Positions 17,884 to 26,404 of a stretch of DNA of 64,000 nucleotides are shown here, piece by piece (positions within the stretch are counted from its first letter, which is position 1; each line of letters opens with the position of its first letter). The DNA is from Halomonas sp. BDJS001. GTDB taxonomy: Bacteria > Pseudomonadota > Gammaproteobacteria > Pseudomonadales > Halomonadaceae. The notes under the pieces are model-generated. The model searched no databases, was not told where the DNA came from, and was given only the letters and a program-made list of their open reading frames with translations. Location of the stretch: assembly GCF_026104355.1 (NCBI RefSeq), contig NZ_CP110535.1:3968001-4032000 (forward strand), written 5' to 3'. A program made the translations under genes and the position numbers.

Positions 17884-19074
17884 TTATGTTGATTCAAGTC
17901 TGGAACCGAGCTGATGATGTAAACGCGCCAATAGCTGCGGGTCGCCAAAGCCGCCCGCTTTAGTCATCACTCTGCGAGCAGGATCCCCATCCAAATAGCC
18001 CAGGGCTACGCCCGGCGACCACTCAGCCTCAACGACGATATAATGCACACCCTGCTGACTAAGCACCGCCATGGCGATATCACCACCGGTTAAAAACAGC
18101 AGACTCTCATCTGCGTTCCGCGTTGAGATAATACTCGCTACCTGAACAGCCATTGCTTGCGCCACCTCACTCGCCGTGAGAGTGCTCTCCTTGCAGCCTG
18201 GTACTACCACGCAGGCACGTAAATCATGGGTAGCCAAGGAAGCACCAACGGATCTTCTGCACGCTTTTATAATGGCTAAGTCAGGCCACTGTTGACACAG
18301 CTGCTCAAGCTGTTCGGCAGCACGAGGACTTCTAGAGCCTACGGCGTAGAGCACTGCGGTAACATTACTCAGCGCACGAAATTGCGCATCAAGAGGCCCA
18401 AAGCTGCGCTGAGCGATGGCCGTGGCCAGCCCCGCCGCCCCTATCATCACGCGGCTTTCGCCAGCAGCTATTAATTCGTTATAGAGAGCTGAGAGCTCTT
18501 CGTCGCTCTCGGTATCGACGATGCAGTCAGCACTTGGAAAGGGGGCTTCTCGCCCAGACTGATGGCGCTTCAGCGGCACTCCATGAGCGGCAAAGGCCTG
18601 ATCAATGGGGCCAACCAGCGGCGCCGATCGCGCATCCTGTTGATAGGCAGTGTCTGCAAGAGGAATCCCATCTACCCACACCTGAGCATCACGCACAGTT
18701 CTTCCCTGCGTCGGCACCGCAGGCGCCAACAATAAAGGGAGACCAAGCGCTTCTCTCACTGCCGTGCACTCTGCAACTACCTGCCCCCGCAGGGTTGAGT
18801 CGACTTTTTTAAACCACTGTTTTGGGGTGGCGCGCGTTAATAATCGAACCGCCTCTCTCACCCGAAGCGCCGCCTCCTCGGCCTTTAGATGACGGGATTC
18901 AGTGTTCACGGCGATTACGTCTGGCCACTGGCCTTGCCACGCTTCCAGCGTCGCCGCTAACGCCTCCAGACTAATCACCACGCGGGCATCACCACCCCGC
19001 GCGGCAAACGGTGCCGCGGTATCCAGCGCCCCGGATAGATCGTCGGCAATAATCGCCAATCGGCAGCCACTCAT
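17884..19074 (-). CDS. four-carbon acid sugar kinase (DUF1537; D-threonate/D-erythronate kinase type)
   Basis: A 396-residue DUF1537 kinase with the N-terminal IADDLSGALDTAAPFAARGG (about residues 8-27), KKVDSTLRGQVVAE near residue 90, and the C-terminal ATP-site segment SLLFLTGGDIAMAVL. Family members phosphorylate D-threonate, D-erythronate or L-threonate at O4. Its start overlaps the pdxA2-like stop by four bases (ATGA), so the two are translationally coupled, which is the known kinase-dehydrogenase pairing: the product would be oxidised and decarboxylated to dihydroxyacetone phosphate. The stereochemistry of the substrate cannot be read from sequence. Confidence 0.85.
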   Translation of the reverse strand: MSGCRLAIIADDLSGALDTAAPFAARGGDARVVISLEALAATLEAWQGQWPDVIAVNTESRHLKAEEAALRVREAVRLLTRATPKQWFKKVDSTLRGQVVAECTAVREALGLPLLLAPAVPTQGRTVRDAQVWVDGIPLADTAYQQDARSAPLVGPIDQAFAAHGVPLKRHQSGREAPFPSADCIVDTESDEELSALYNELIAAGESRVMIGAAGLATAIAQRSFGPLDAQFRALSNVTAVLYAVGSRSPRAAEQLEQLCQQWPDLAIIKACRRSVGASLATHDLRACVVVPGCKESTLTASEVAQAMAVQVASIISTRNADESLLFLTGGDIAMAVLSQQGVHYIVVEAEWSPGVALGYLDGDPARRVMTKAGGFGDPQLLARLHHQLGSRLEST

Positions 19075-20084
19075 GCCTTGGCGCCTCTGGCTAGTCGCCG
19101 GGCATAGGCAATCGCCGAGCCCATATTGGTGGCATCAGCTTTGCCCTGCCAGGCAATATCGAAGGCGGTGCCGTGGTCAACCGAGGTGCGTTGAAGCGGT
19201 AAGCCGAGGCTGACGTTCACCGTGGTATCAAAGGCGATCAGCTTGACGGGGATATGCCCCTGGTCGTGATACTGGGCAATCACCAAGTCGAACTCGCCTT
19301 TCGACGCGCGGTAAAACACCGTATCAGCCGAGAACGGCCCACTCACATCAAAACCCTGTTCACGCAAACGCTCCACTGCGGGGGCTATGCATCGGCTATC
19401 CTCGTCACCGAAAATCCCCCCTTCGCCGCAGTGCGGGTTGAGCCCGGCCACGGCGATACGCGGCGCCTGCATGCCTAACGCATTCAAGTGCGCATGCCCC
19501 GCCTCCACGGTAGCAATGATGCGCTCTGGGGTGACTCTATCGATCGCGTCGCGCAGCGATACGTGAGTGGATACATGCAGGGTCGAGAGTGTCTCGGAAG
19601 CCAGCAGCATAAACGACGAGGGCGCACCGGTCAGCGAAGCGAGCATGCCGGTGTGGCCATCGTAATAGTGACCGGCTTCGTGCAACGCCGCTTTATTTAG
19701 CGGCGCCGTCACAATCACTTGCGCACGCCCCGCCTGCACCAGTTCAACGGCTTTCTGGACGCAGCGAAACGCCATATCACCTGCCCCGGCGCTGATTTTA
19801 CCATCGGGTATCTCTACCCCTGCGGGGACTTCGACCACCCCAACGGCCACACTGTCCTGACCGCTCTTTATCTGTTCCAGCGGCACAAAGTCTAGCTCAA
19901 CCCCGACGCTTGCTACCGCACGACGATAAATAGCTGGGTCGCCGATCACCATCGCCGTGGCACGCTCAGCGGCGGACATCGTGCTCAACGCACGGCAAAT
20001 GATCTCCGGGCCGATGCCAGCGGGGTCGCCCATGGTAATTACAATGTCGTAACGCTGATTCGATTCGGATGTTGAGATAGTCAT
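19071..20084 (-). CDS. pdxA2: PdxA2-type 4-phospho-D-threonate / D-erythronate 3-dehydrogenase
   Basis: A 337-residue PdxA-family dehydrogenase with MGDPAGIGPEI at the N-terminus, YDGHTGMLASL (metal His), AGLNPHCGEGGIFGDED and AQYHDQGHIPVKL. The closest biosynthetic relative, PdxA, makes pyridoxal precursors, but coupling to a DUF1537 kinase marks this one as the catabolic PdxA2 type. It would oxidise the 4-phospho tetronate at C3, with decarboxylation to dihydroxyacetone phosphate. It overlaps both neighbours by four bases, so kinase, dehydrogenase and SDR form a tight operon. Confidence 0.87.
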   Translation of the reverse strand: MTISTSESNQRYDIVITMGDPAGIGPEIICRALSTMSAAERATAMVIGDPAIYRRAVASVGVELDFVPLEQIKSGQDSVAVGVVEVPAGVEIPDGKISAGAGDMAFRCVQKAVELVQAGRAQVIVTAPLNKAALHEAGHYYDGHTGMLASLTGAPSSFMLLASETLSTLHVSTHVSLRDAIDRVTPERIIATVEAGHAHLNALGMQAPRIAVAGLNPHCGEGGIFGDEDSRCIAPAVERLREQGFDVSGPFSADTVFYRASKGEFDLVIAQYHDQGHIPVKLIAFDTTVNVSLGLPLQRTSVDHGTAFDIAWQGKADATNMGSAIAYARRLARGAKA

Positions 20085-20845
20085 GGCATTAGCTGCCCGC
20101 CGTTAACCTCAATGATTTGGCCGTTAACATAGCCACTAAGTGCATCGGTGCCCAGGAACACATAGGCACCCACGCACTCTTCCGCCGTACCCAAACGGCC
20201 CATGGGAATCGACGCCCGAGCAGCGGCTAAATGAGCCTCACTGGAGTGGCGTTCATGAAAATCGGTTGCAATCGTGCCGGGGGCCACGGCATTAACCCGA
20301 ACATTATCGCCCCCCAGCTCCTTGGCCATATTGCGGGTTATCGTACTTACAAACCCCTTGGCAGAGGCGTATAAACCGGCTCCACCCCCGCCACCGTTGC
20401 GTGCGGCAATCGAGGTAGTGTGAATAATATTCCCGCCCCCTGCGCGGCGAAAATGCGGCAGCGCCGCTCTGCTGGCCATGATCACAGAGCGCACATTGAG
20501 ATCCATGACCTGATCAAAAAGATCATCGCTCATATCGTCTAAACCAACGCGCTTCATCATGTCGCCAGCGTTATTAATCAACAGATCCAAACCGCCTAAC
20601 CGCTCGGCAGCACCGTCAACAAGCTGTTGGGTTTCACTGGTGTGACTGACATCCGCTTTAAGGGTAAAGGCGTCGCCGCCTGCATCACGAATAGCTTGTG
20701 CCACCGCTTCGGCGGGCGCTTCACTGCTGTGATAGTGCACCGCCACGTGGGCCCCTAACGCGCCCAACTGCTTAGCCACGGCGGCGCCGATGCCGCGGCT
20801 AGCCCCGGTAATCAATACTCGCTTGCCTTTCCACTCGCCTAACAT
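20081..20845 (-). CDS. SDR-family oxidoreductase of the tetronate operon
   Basis: A 254-residue classical short-chain dehydrogenase: TGASRGIGAAVAKQ (residues 14-27), NNAGDMMKR near residue 90, Ser in HTTSIAARNG and YASAKGF near residue 158. An unusual glycine-rich insert (NGGGGGAG) precedes the catalytic Tyr. It is the first gene of the operon with pdxA2 and the kinase, which suggests that it converts an aldose, lactone or epimer into the tetronate used by the kinase. The function is inferred; the SDR fold is certain. Confidence 0.85.
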   Translation of the reverse strand: MLGEWKGKRVLITGASRGIGAAVAKQLGALGAHVAVHYHSSEAPAEAVAQAIRDAGGDAFTLKADVSHTSETQQLVDGAAERLGGLDLLINNAGDMMKRVGLDDMSDDLFDQVMDLNVRSVIMASRAALPHFRRAGGGNIIHTTSIAARNGGGGGAGLYASAKGFVSTITRNMAKELGGDNVRVNAVAPGTIATDFHERHSSEAHLAAARASIPMGRLGTAEECVGAYVFLGTDALSGYVNGQIIEVNGGQLMP

Positions 20846-20977
20846 GAAGTTTCTCCTTAATGCTTGTTGCTTTTATTGTTGAACGCCGTGCTCGGTGAAG
20901 TCGCCTTCATCTAGACAGATTTACCTATCGACCCGAAATAGAGCGGTGCGCTAGAGTAAGGCATGAACTGGCATACC

Positions 20978-20987
20978 TGTCATACAA
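20978..20987. promoter_or_regulatory. TGTCATACAA element in the SDR/xylX divergent region
   Basis: Inverse of TTGTATGACA, matching the element at 9298-9307 at eight of ten bases. It lies in the 260-base space between the divergent SDR (start 20845) and XylX-type (start 21106) genes. A preceding GGCATACC at 20970-20977 adds a second partial copy. Apart from this and the tandem duplication at 21064-21091, I see no further structure in this region. Confidence 0.35.
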
Positions 20988-21063
20988 CACGATATCCATA
21001 ACAGGATAGGCGATGGCGCACCAACCGCCAGTCGCGCACCATTTTTAAAGACTCGCTTATGGC

Positions 21064-21091
21064 TGTCCCATTATTACTGTCCCATTATTAC
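21064..21091 (+). repeat. 14-bp perfect tandem duplication before the xylX-type gene
   Basis: TGTCCCATTATTAC occurs twice head to tail, ending only a few bases before the AGGAGG ribosome-binding site at about 21096. It lies in the 5' leader or core promoter. It could be a slippage duplication that alters promoter or leader spacing, or a pair of half-sites. Confidence 0.6.
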
Positions 21092-21105
21092 TACAGGAGG
21101 CACGC

Positions 21106-22269
21106 ATGAACCCACTTTCCCTAACTGACGCCGTTCCCAATGACCTGGATAACGCGCTGCTGGTTGGCCGGGTATGGCTGAATGGTCCGCATGCTGGACC
21201 TGCATTGGTGTCCGTGCACAACGGCCAAGTCATCGACATCACCGAGTTTGGCCCGACCATGGCCGACCTGCTTGAACGCGCCGACCTGCTGGAAGTAGTC
21301 AAACGCGCAGAAGGTAAGCCGCTGGGCAGTTTGGAAACACTCTTGGCTAATTCCCAGTCGTCTCCAGCGCAAGCGCCCTACCTGCTCGCCCCTTGCGATG
21401 TGCAGGCAGTTAAAGCGTGCGGCGTTACTTTTGCGGTCAGCTTGATGGAGCGCGTGATTGAGGAGCAAGCGGGGGGCGATCCTGCCCGAGCTGACGAGCT
21501 GCGTGACGACTTGCAGTCACTGATTGGCAGCGATCTTTCCAAGATTAAGCCGGGTTCTGAAGAAGCGATGGCGCTAAAAAAAGCGCTACAGGCCCGCGGC
21601 GGCTGGTCGCAATATATGGAAGTTGGCATCGGCCCCGACGCGGAGGTATTTACCAAAGCCCAGCCGCTCTCCTCGGTAGGTTTTGGCACCCCGGTAGGTT
21701 TGCACCCGTCATCAAAATGGAATAACCCCGAGCCGGAAATTGTCCTGGCCGTCGATAGCCGTGGTCAGGTGCGTGGCGCGACCCTAGGTAACGACGTCAA
21801 CCTGCGCGACGTTGAGGGGCGCAGTGCGCTGCTGCTCGGTAAGGCAAAAGATAACAACGCCTCCTGCTCTATTGGCCCCTTCATTCGCCTGTTTGATGAC
21901 CACTTCGATATAGACAGCGTCCGCAACTGTCAGGTATCGCTGCGTATTGAGGGTGAAGACGATGATTTTCTGCTCCAGGGCGAGAGCGATATGCGCGAAA
22001 TCAGTCGCGACCCGCTGGATCTGGTCAGTCAAACCATCGGCGACCACCATCAATACCCGGATGGTTTTATGCTGTTTCTTGGCACCATGTTCTCGCCGAT
22101 TCAGGATCGCGACGGTAAGGGCCAAGGTTTCACCCATCATATGAATGACCGCGTCACGATCGCCACCCCAGCCTTGGGCGCCCTGGTCAATAAGGTAGGC
22201 AGAAGCGATCAGCTACCGCCCTGGACCTACGGTATTCGCGAGCTGATGCGCCACTTGGCACGCCGCTAA
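21106..22269 (+). CDS. xylX: XylX-type 2-keto-3-deoxy-D-xylonate dehydratase (FAH family)
   Basis: A 387-residue member of the long FAH-fold group represented by Caulobacter XylX. Matching blocks include KACGVTFAVSLMERVIEEQ near residue 106, the YMEVGIGPDAEVFTKAQPL segment near residue 172, NNPEPEIVLAVDSRG, LGNDVNLRDVEGRSALLL and GTMFSPIQDRD. The enzyme removes water from 2-keto-3-deoxy-xylonate (or the L-arabinonate product) to give 2-oxoglutarate semialdehyde. AGGAGG precedes the ATG. It is first of a three-gene operon with L-fuconate dehydratase and a FAD-linked dehydrogenase. The dehydrogenase that would finish the route to 2-oxoglutarate is not recognisable nearby. Confidence 0.85.
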   Translation: MNPLSLTDAVPNDLDNALLVGRVWLNGPHAGPALVSVHNGQVIDITEFGPTMADLLERADLLEVVKRAEGKPLGSLETLLANSQSSPAQAPYLLAPCDVQAVKACGVTFAVSLMERVIEEQAGGDPARADELRDDLQSLIGSDLSKIKPGSEEAMALKKALQARGGWSQYMEVGIGPDAEVFTKAQPLSSVGFGTPVGLHPSSKWNNPEPEIVLAVDSRGQVRGATLGNDVNLRDVEGRSALLLGKAKDNNASCSIGPFIRLFDDHFDIDSVRNCQVSLRIEGEDDDFLLQGESDMREISRDPLDLVSQTIGDHHQYPDGFMLFLGTMFSPIQDRDGKGQGFTHHMNDRVTIATPALGALVNKVGRSDQLPPWTYGIRELMRHLARR

Positions 22270-22320
22270 TACTCCTCTTATCAATCAGTACGCCACCCCC
22301 TCAACGCCAAGGAGAGCACA

Positions 22321-23622
22321 ATGACAACCATCACTCGCGTCGAGATCCAGGATATTCGTTTCCCTACCTCGCGTTCTCTGGATGGCTCGGATGCCATGAA
22401 TGCCGCGCCGGATTACTCCGCCGCCTACGTCATCCTGCACACCGATGACGGCAGCCCTGAAGGGCATGGGTTAACCTTTACCATTGGTCGCGGCAACGAG
22501 ATTGTCGTTACTGCCTTGCAGTCGCTGTCACCGCTGATTGAAGGGCGAACGCTTGCCTCAATGACCGACAATATGGGTACCTTCTGGCGGGAAATTACTG
22601 GCGACAGCCAGCTGCGTTGGATTGGCCCCGATAAAGGTGCGATTCACCTAGCCACCGCTGCCATCGTTAACGCCGTGTGGGATATGTGGGCAAAAAAAGA
22701 AGGCAAGCCGGTATGGAAACTGCTGGTGGATATGACGCCAGAAGAGCTGGTGCGTTGCCTTGATTTCCGCTTTGTCACCGATGCGCTAACCCCGGAAGAA
22801 GCGATCTGTTTACTGCGCCGCCAATCCTCTGGCAAAGCCGCCCGTGAAGCCGAAATGCGCAGCGATGGCTACCCTGCCTACACCACCTCCGCGGGTTGGC
22901 TGGGTTACAGCGACGAGAAAGTGCGCAGCCTGGCCCGGGAAGCGCTGGCCGAAGGCTGGACTCACTTTAAACAGAAGATTGGCGGCAACATCGAAGAGGA
23001 TGCCCGTCGTGCGGCGCTGCTGCGTGAAGAGATCGGCTGGGACAACGTGCTGATGATGGACGCCAACCAGGTATGGGAAGTCGACGAGACCATCACCAAA
23101 ATGCGCCGTCTGGCGGAATTCGACCCGCTATGGATCGAAGAACCCACCAGCCCTGACGATATTCTTGGCCACGCAGAAATCCGCCACAGGGTTGCGCCTA
23201 TCGGCGTCGCCACCGGCGAGCACTGTCACAACAAAGTAATGTTCAAGCAGTTCTTCCAGGCCGATGCTATCGACTATTGTCAGCTCGATGCGGCACGCTT
23301 GGGTGGGCTCAACGAAGTTATTTTAGTGGTGCTTATGGCCGCAAAATTCGGCGTACCGATCTGCCCTCACGGCGGTGGTGTCGGGCTATGCGAATACACC
23401 CAGCATATCTCGTTGTTCGACTATATCGCGGTATCCGGCAGCCTTGAAGGTCGCGTGCTTGAGTATGTGGATCACTTGCACGAACACTTTATCGACCCGG
23501 TAGTCATCAAACGTGGCCGCTATCAAGTGCCTGAGGCGCCGGGTTACAGCATTGCCATGCATGCGGAGTCCCAAGCCCAACACCGCTTCCCCGAGGGTGC
23601 GGCCTGGCAGGAAGAGAGTTAA
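22321..23622 (+). CDS. L-fuconate dehydratase (enolase superfamily)
   Basis: A 433-residue mandelate-racemase-type enolase-superfamily enzyme. The expected catalytic and metal residues are present: Lys217-x-Lys219 in HFKQKIGG, Asp247 in MMDANQ, Glu273 in WIEEP, Glu300 in ATGEH and His350 in CPHGGG. Their positions almost coincide with those of the characterised Xanthomonas L-fuconate dehydratase. It converts L-fuconate (and often L-galactonate or D-arabinonate) to 2-keto-3-deoxy-L-fuconate using Mg2+. AAGGAGAG precedes the ATG. The following SDR and FAH steps are encoded at 9418-11043. Confidence 0.9.
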   Translation: MTTITRVEIQDIRFPTSRSLDGSDAMNAAPDYSAAYVILHTDDGSPEGHGLTFTIGRGNEIVVTALQSLSPLIEGRTLASMTDNMGTFWREITGDSQLRWIGPDKGAIHLATAAIVNAVWDMWAKKEGKPVWKLLVDMTPEELVRCLDFRFVTDALTPEEAICLLRRQSSGKAAREAEMRSDGYPAYTTSAGWLGYSDEKVRSLAREALAEGWTHFKQKIGGNIEEDARRAALLREEIGWDNVLMMDANQVWEVDETITKMRRLAEFDPLWIEEPTSPDDILGHAEIRHRVAPIGVATGEHCHNKVMFKQFFQADAIDYCQLDAARLGGLNEVILVVLMAAKFGVPICPHGGGVGLCEYTQHISLFDYIAVSGSLEGRVLEYVDHLHEHFIDPVVIKRGRYQVPEAPGYSIAMHAESQAQHRFPEGAAWQEES

Positions 23623-25049
23623 TGACCGACACCACTACCTTTTTAGATGAACTCACCAGCCTGCTCGGCGAACGCGGTCTGCTGCGCGAGCCGGAGGCCA
23701 TGGCCCGCTATGTGAGCGACTGGGCAGGCGATACATTAGGCATGCCGCTAGCGGTAGCCCGTCCAGCCAGTACCTTGGAGGTCGCCGAAGTCGTTAAGCG
23801 CTGCTATAAGCAAGGCGTCGCCATGACGCCCCAGGGTGGTCATAGCGGTTTGGTAGCAGGCGCCTTGCCCGCTTCTCACGGTCATGAACTAGTGATCAGC
23901 CTGGAGCGTTTAAACAGCGTGCGCGCCATTGATCCGGTGAACTTCACCATTACCGTAGACGCGGGCTGCATCCTTGAGAACGTCAAGCTGGCAGCTTTTG
24001 ATCATGACTGTGACTTCCCGCTCTCCCTCGGCGCCCAAGGCAGTTGTCAGATTGGCGGCAATATTGCCACCAACGCGGGAGGGCTTAACGTACTGCGCTA
24101 CGGCATGATGCGCGAGCTGGTGCTGGGGCTTGAAGTGGTGCTGCCCGATGGGCGCATCTGGGAAAGCCTGAGTGCGTTGCACAAGGACAACCGCGGCTAC
24201 GACCTTCAACAATTGTTTCTAGGCAGCGAAGGCACCCTGGGCATCGTCACTGGCGCGGTGCTCAAGCTCTCACCACGCCCGACCCAGAACCGCACCGCAC
24301 TGCTGGGCCTGCCTTCCGTGCAGGCGGTGATTGATCTCTACGGTTTGGCGCGCCGCGACTGCTGCGATCTGTTGACCGCTTTTGAGCTGATTCCCCGCCG
24401 CTGTATCGAGCTTGCTATTGAAGCCACACCTGAACTGCGCGACCCGATGGAGAGCGCCTACCCCTGGTACGTGCTGATGGAAGTTGCGGCCACGGGGTCA
24501 GTAGATTTAGGCTCGATGCTGGAACAGCTGCTGGAAACCGGCATGGAGCGCGAGCTAGTGCTGGATGGCGCGCTGGCCTCCAGCGACACCCAATCCGCCC
24601 AGCTGTGGCAGTTCCGCGAAAGCATGTTGGAAGGCCAGCGGCGGCGCGGTGAGCACCTGCGCACCGATATCTCGGTGCCTATCTCAGCAATTCCCGACTT
24701 CGTTACCCGCGCCAGCGAAGTGGTCATGGCGGCGTCACCCGAGTGCGAAATTATCGCCTACGGCCATGTGGGTGACGGCAATCTGCACTTCAACATTCTA
24801 CCGTCCACGGCAATGGCGGATAGTGATAAGAAAGCTCATCTGCACGACCTGGAAGAGCGGCTGTTTGACGTGCTTGACGATTTCCATGGCAGCATCAGCG
24901 CTGAACACGGCATTGGCCGAGCCAAGCAGGCGCCCTACCTGGCTCGGCTATCACCTGTTGAGCGAGAACTGGTCAGCGGCGTTAAGGCGCTGTTCGACCC
25001 TAAGGGTCTGATGAACCCAGGGCGGATTTTGCCTGCAAAGGAGTACTAA
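23622..25049 (+). CDS. FAD-linked D-2-hydroxyacid dehydrogenase (VAO/GlcD family)
   Basis: A 475-residue flavoprotein with an N-terminal PCMH-type FAD domain (TPQGGHSGLVAGA near residue 69, SLGAQGSCQIGGNIATNAGG near residue 134) and a C-terminal FAD-oxidase domain with AYGHVGDGNLHFNILPS and ISAEHGIGRAKQAPYL. The GHVGDGNLH metal/substrate motif is typical of D-lactate, D-2-hydroxyglutarate and glycolate dehydrogenases feeding the quinone pool. Its ATG overlaps the fuconate-dehydratase stop by one base (TAATG), so it is co-translated. Its substrate may be a D-2-hydroxy acid formed in the sugar-acid routes; this is not resolved. Confidence 0.87.
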   Translation: MTDTTTFLDELTSLLGERGLLREPEAMARYVSDWAGDTLGMPLAVARPASTLEVAEVVKRCYKQGVAMTPQGGHSGLVAGALPASHGHELVISLERLNSVRAIDPVNFTITVDAGCILENVKLAAFDHDCDFPLSLGAQGSCQIGGNIATNAGGLNVLRYGMMRELVLGLEVVLPDGRIWESLSALHKDNRGYDLQQLFLGSEGTLGIVTGAVLKLSPRPTQNRTALLGLPSVQAVIDLYGLARRDCCDLLTAFELIPRRCIELAIEATPELRDPMESAYPWYVLMEVAATGSVDLGSMLEQLLETGMERELVLDGALASSDTQSAQLWQFRESMLEGQRRRGEHLRTDISVPISAIPDFVTRASEVVMAASPECEIIAYGHVGDGNLHFNILPSTAMADSDKKAHLHDLEERLFDVLDDFHGSISAEHGIGRAKQAPYLARLSPVERELVSGVKALFDPKGLMNPGRILPAKEY

Positions 25050-25061
25050 CAACGCCTACCT

Positions 25062-25090
25062 GCCCCACGGAACAGCGCCGCGGGGCTTTT
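25062..25090 (+). terminator. Rho-independent terminator of the xylX operon
   Basis: GCCCCACGG pairs with CCGCGGGGC (one A-C mismatch) across a 7-base loop and is followed by TTTTCT, 12 bases after the last stop. It separates this operon from the convergent TRAP operon. Confidence 0.8.
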
Positions 25091-25108
25091 CTACCAGGAA
25101 CGCCTTGA

Positions 25109-26404
25109 TCAATACCCCATAGCATCTGGCAGCCAGGTGGCCAGCCCCGGTACGGCGATCAGCAGCAAAATAGTGGCGATAATCGGCAGTAAGAACGGCA
25201 TGATCGCCGTAACGACCTGACCGTAGCGCAGCCGGGTAATGCCCACCATTAAAAACAACACGGTGCCGAAGGGCGGCGTAATCACCCCCACCGAGAGTGT
25301 AATCACCATCACGATACCAAAGTGAACGGGGTCTAACCCTGCACTGAGTGCCGCTGGTACCACAATCGGGGTAAAAATCAGGATGCTTTCAATTACCGAC
25401 ATAAAGCAGCCAATCAGCAGAAAGAAAAGCGCAAAGCAGAGTAGTAGTGCAAACATGGGCATATCGATGCTGGCGACCTGACCCGCCAACGCCTGGGGGA
25501 TTCCCATCCGCACCAGAATCCAGCCATAAAAGCTAGAGACCGCGATAATCAGCAGGATCACGGCACTGAACATCAGGGTACGGCGGAAGGCGTTATAGAG
25601 ATCCCGCCAGTTCAAGTCGCGGTAGATCAGTCCGCCTAGAATGACCGCATAAAGCGAGGCAATGGCACCCGCCTCGGTGGGTGTGAAGAAACCACTCCAA
25701 ATACCGCCGACGATAATCGCTGGCATCAACAGCGGTAAAATAGCCCGCTTACCGGTACGGGCGACTTCGCAAGCATCAAAGGGCGTGGGTTTAGGCATCA
25801 CTACCTTGCCACTGGCAGCCAGTAGCACGGTCATCCCCATCAGTAGCAGCGCCATTAACATACCCGGCAGCAGCCCCGCCATAAAAAGCCCGCCAATACT
25901 TACATTGGCCAGCCAGCCATAGACGACGAGGGCGATGCTGGGTGGCAAAATCGGCCCGATAACGCTGGAAGCGGCGGTAATGCCGGTAGAGTAATCCAGT
26001 GCATAGCCACGCTCTTTCATGGCCTTGATTTCAATGCTACCCAGCCCGGCAGCATCGGCAACGGCAGTGCCTGACATAGTGGCAAAGATGGAGCTGGCTA
26101 CCACATTAGCGTGGCCAAGGCCGCCCTTGGTAAAACCCACCAAGGCGGTGGCAAAGTCGAAAATCCGCGTGGTCGTCGAGCCAATATTCATAATATTGGC
26201 GGCCAAAATAAAAAGCGGTATCGCCAGTAGAGTAAAGTTATTGAGCGTTTGCACCATGCGTAGCGGCAAAAGCTCAACAGGCAAACCGCCCGTCCCTGTA
26301 AATACCAAGGCGATAAACGAGGTGACGCCAATAGCGACAACCACCGGCAAGCCAATCGCCATTAGCACTAACAGGCCGCCGACAAAAATCAGAAGTTCGG
26401 TCAT
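25109..26404 (-). CDS. TRAP transporter large membrane subunit (DctM family)
   Basis: A 431-residue polytopic protein with the DctM blocks FTLLAIPLFILAANIMN, GGLGHANVVASSIFATMSGTAVADAAGLGS and GVITPPFGTVLFLMVG. The ATG at 26404 overlaps the DctQ stop by four bases (ATGA). A longer in-frame start at 26482 would extend it into dctQ and adds a non-hydrophobic tail, so it is rejected. It forms the channel of a second, complete TRAP system whose binding protein is at 27061-28041. Substrate is probably the dicarboxylate or hydroxy acid handled by the divergent CoA-transferase/lyase pair. Confidence 0.9.
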   Translation of the reverse strand: MTELLIFVGGLLVLMAIGLPVVVAIGVTSFIALVFTGTGGLPVELLPLRMVQTLNNFTLLAIPLFILAANIMNIGSTTTRIFDFATALVGFTKGGLGHANVVASSIFATMSGTAVADAAGLGSIEIKAMKERGYALDYSTGITAASSVIGPILPPSIALVVYGWLANVSIGGLFMAGLLPGMLMALLLMGMTVLLAASGKVVMPKPTPFDACEVARTGKRAILPLLMPAIIVGGIWSGFFTPTEAGAIASLYAVILGGLIYRDLNWRDLYNAFRRTLMFSAVILLIIAVSSFYGWILVRMGIPQALAGQVASIDMPMFALLLCFALFFLLIGCFMSVIESILIFTPIVVPAALSAGLDPVHFGIVMVITLSVGVITPPFGTVLFLMVGITRLRYGQVVTAIMPFLLPIIATILLLIAVPGLATWLPDAMGY

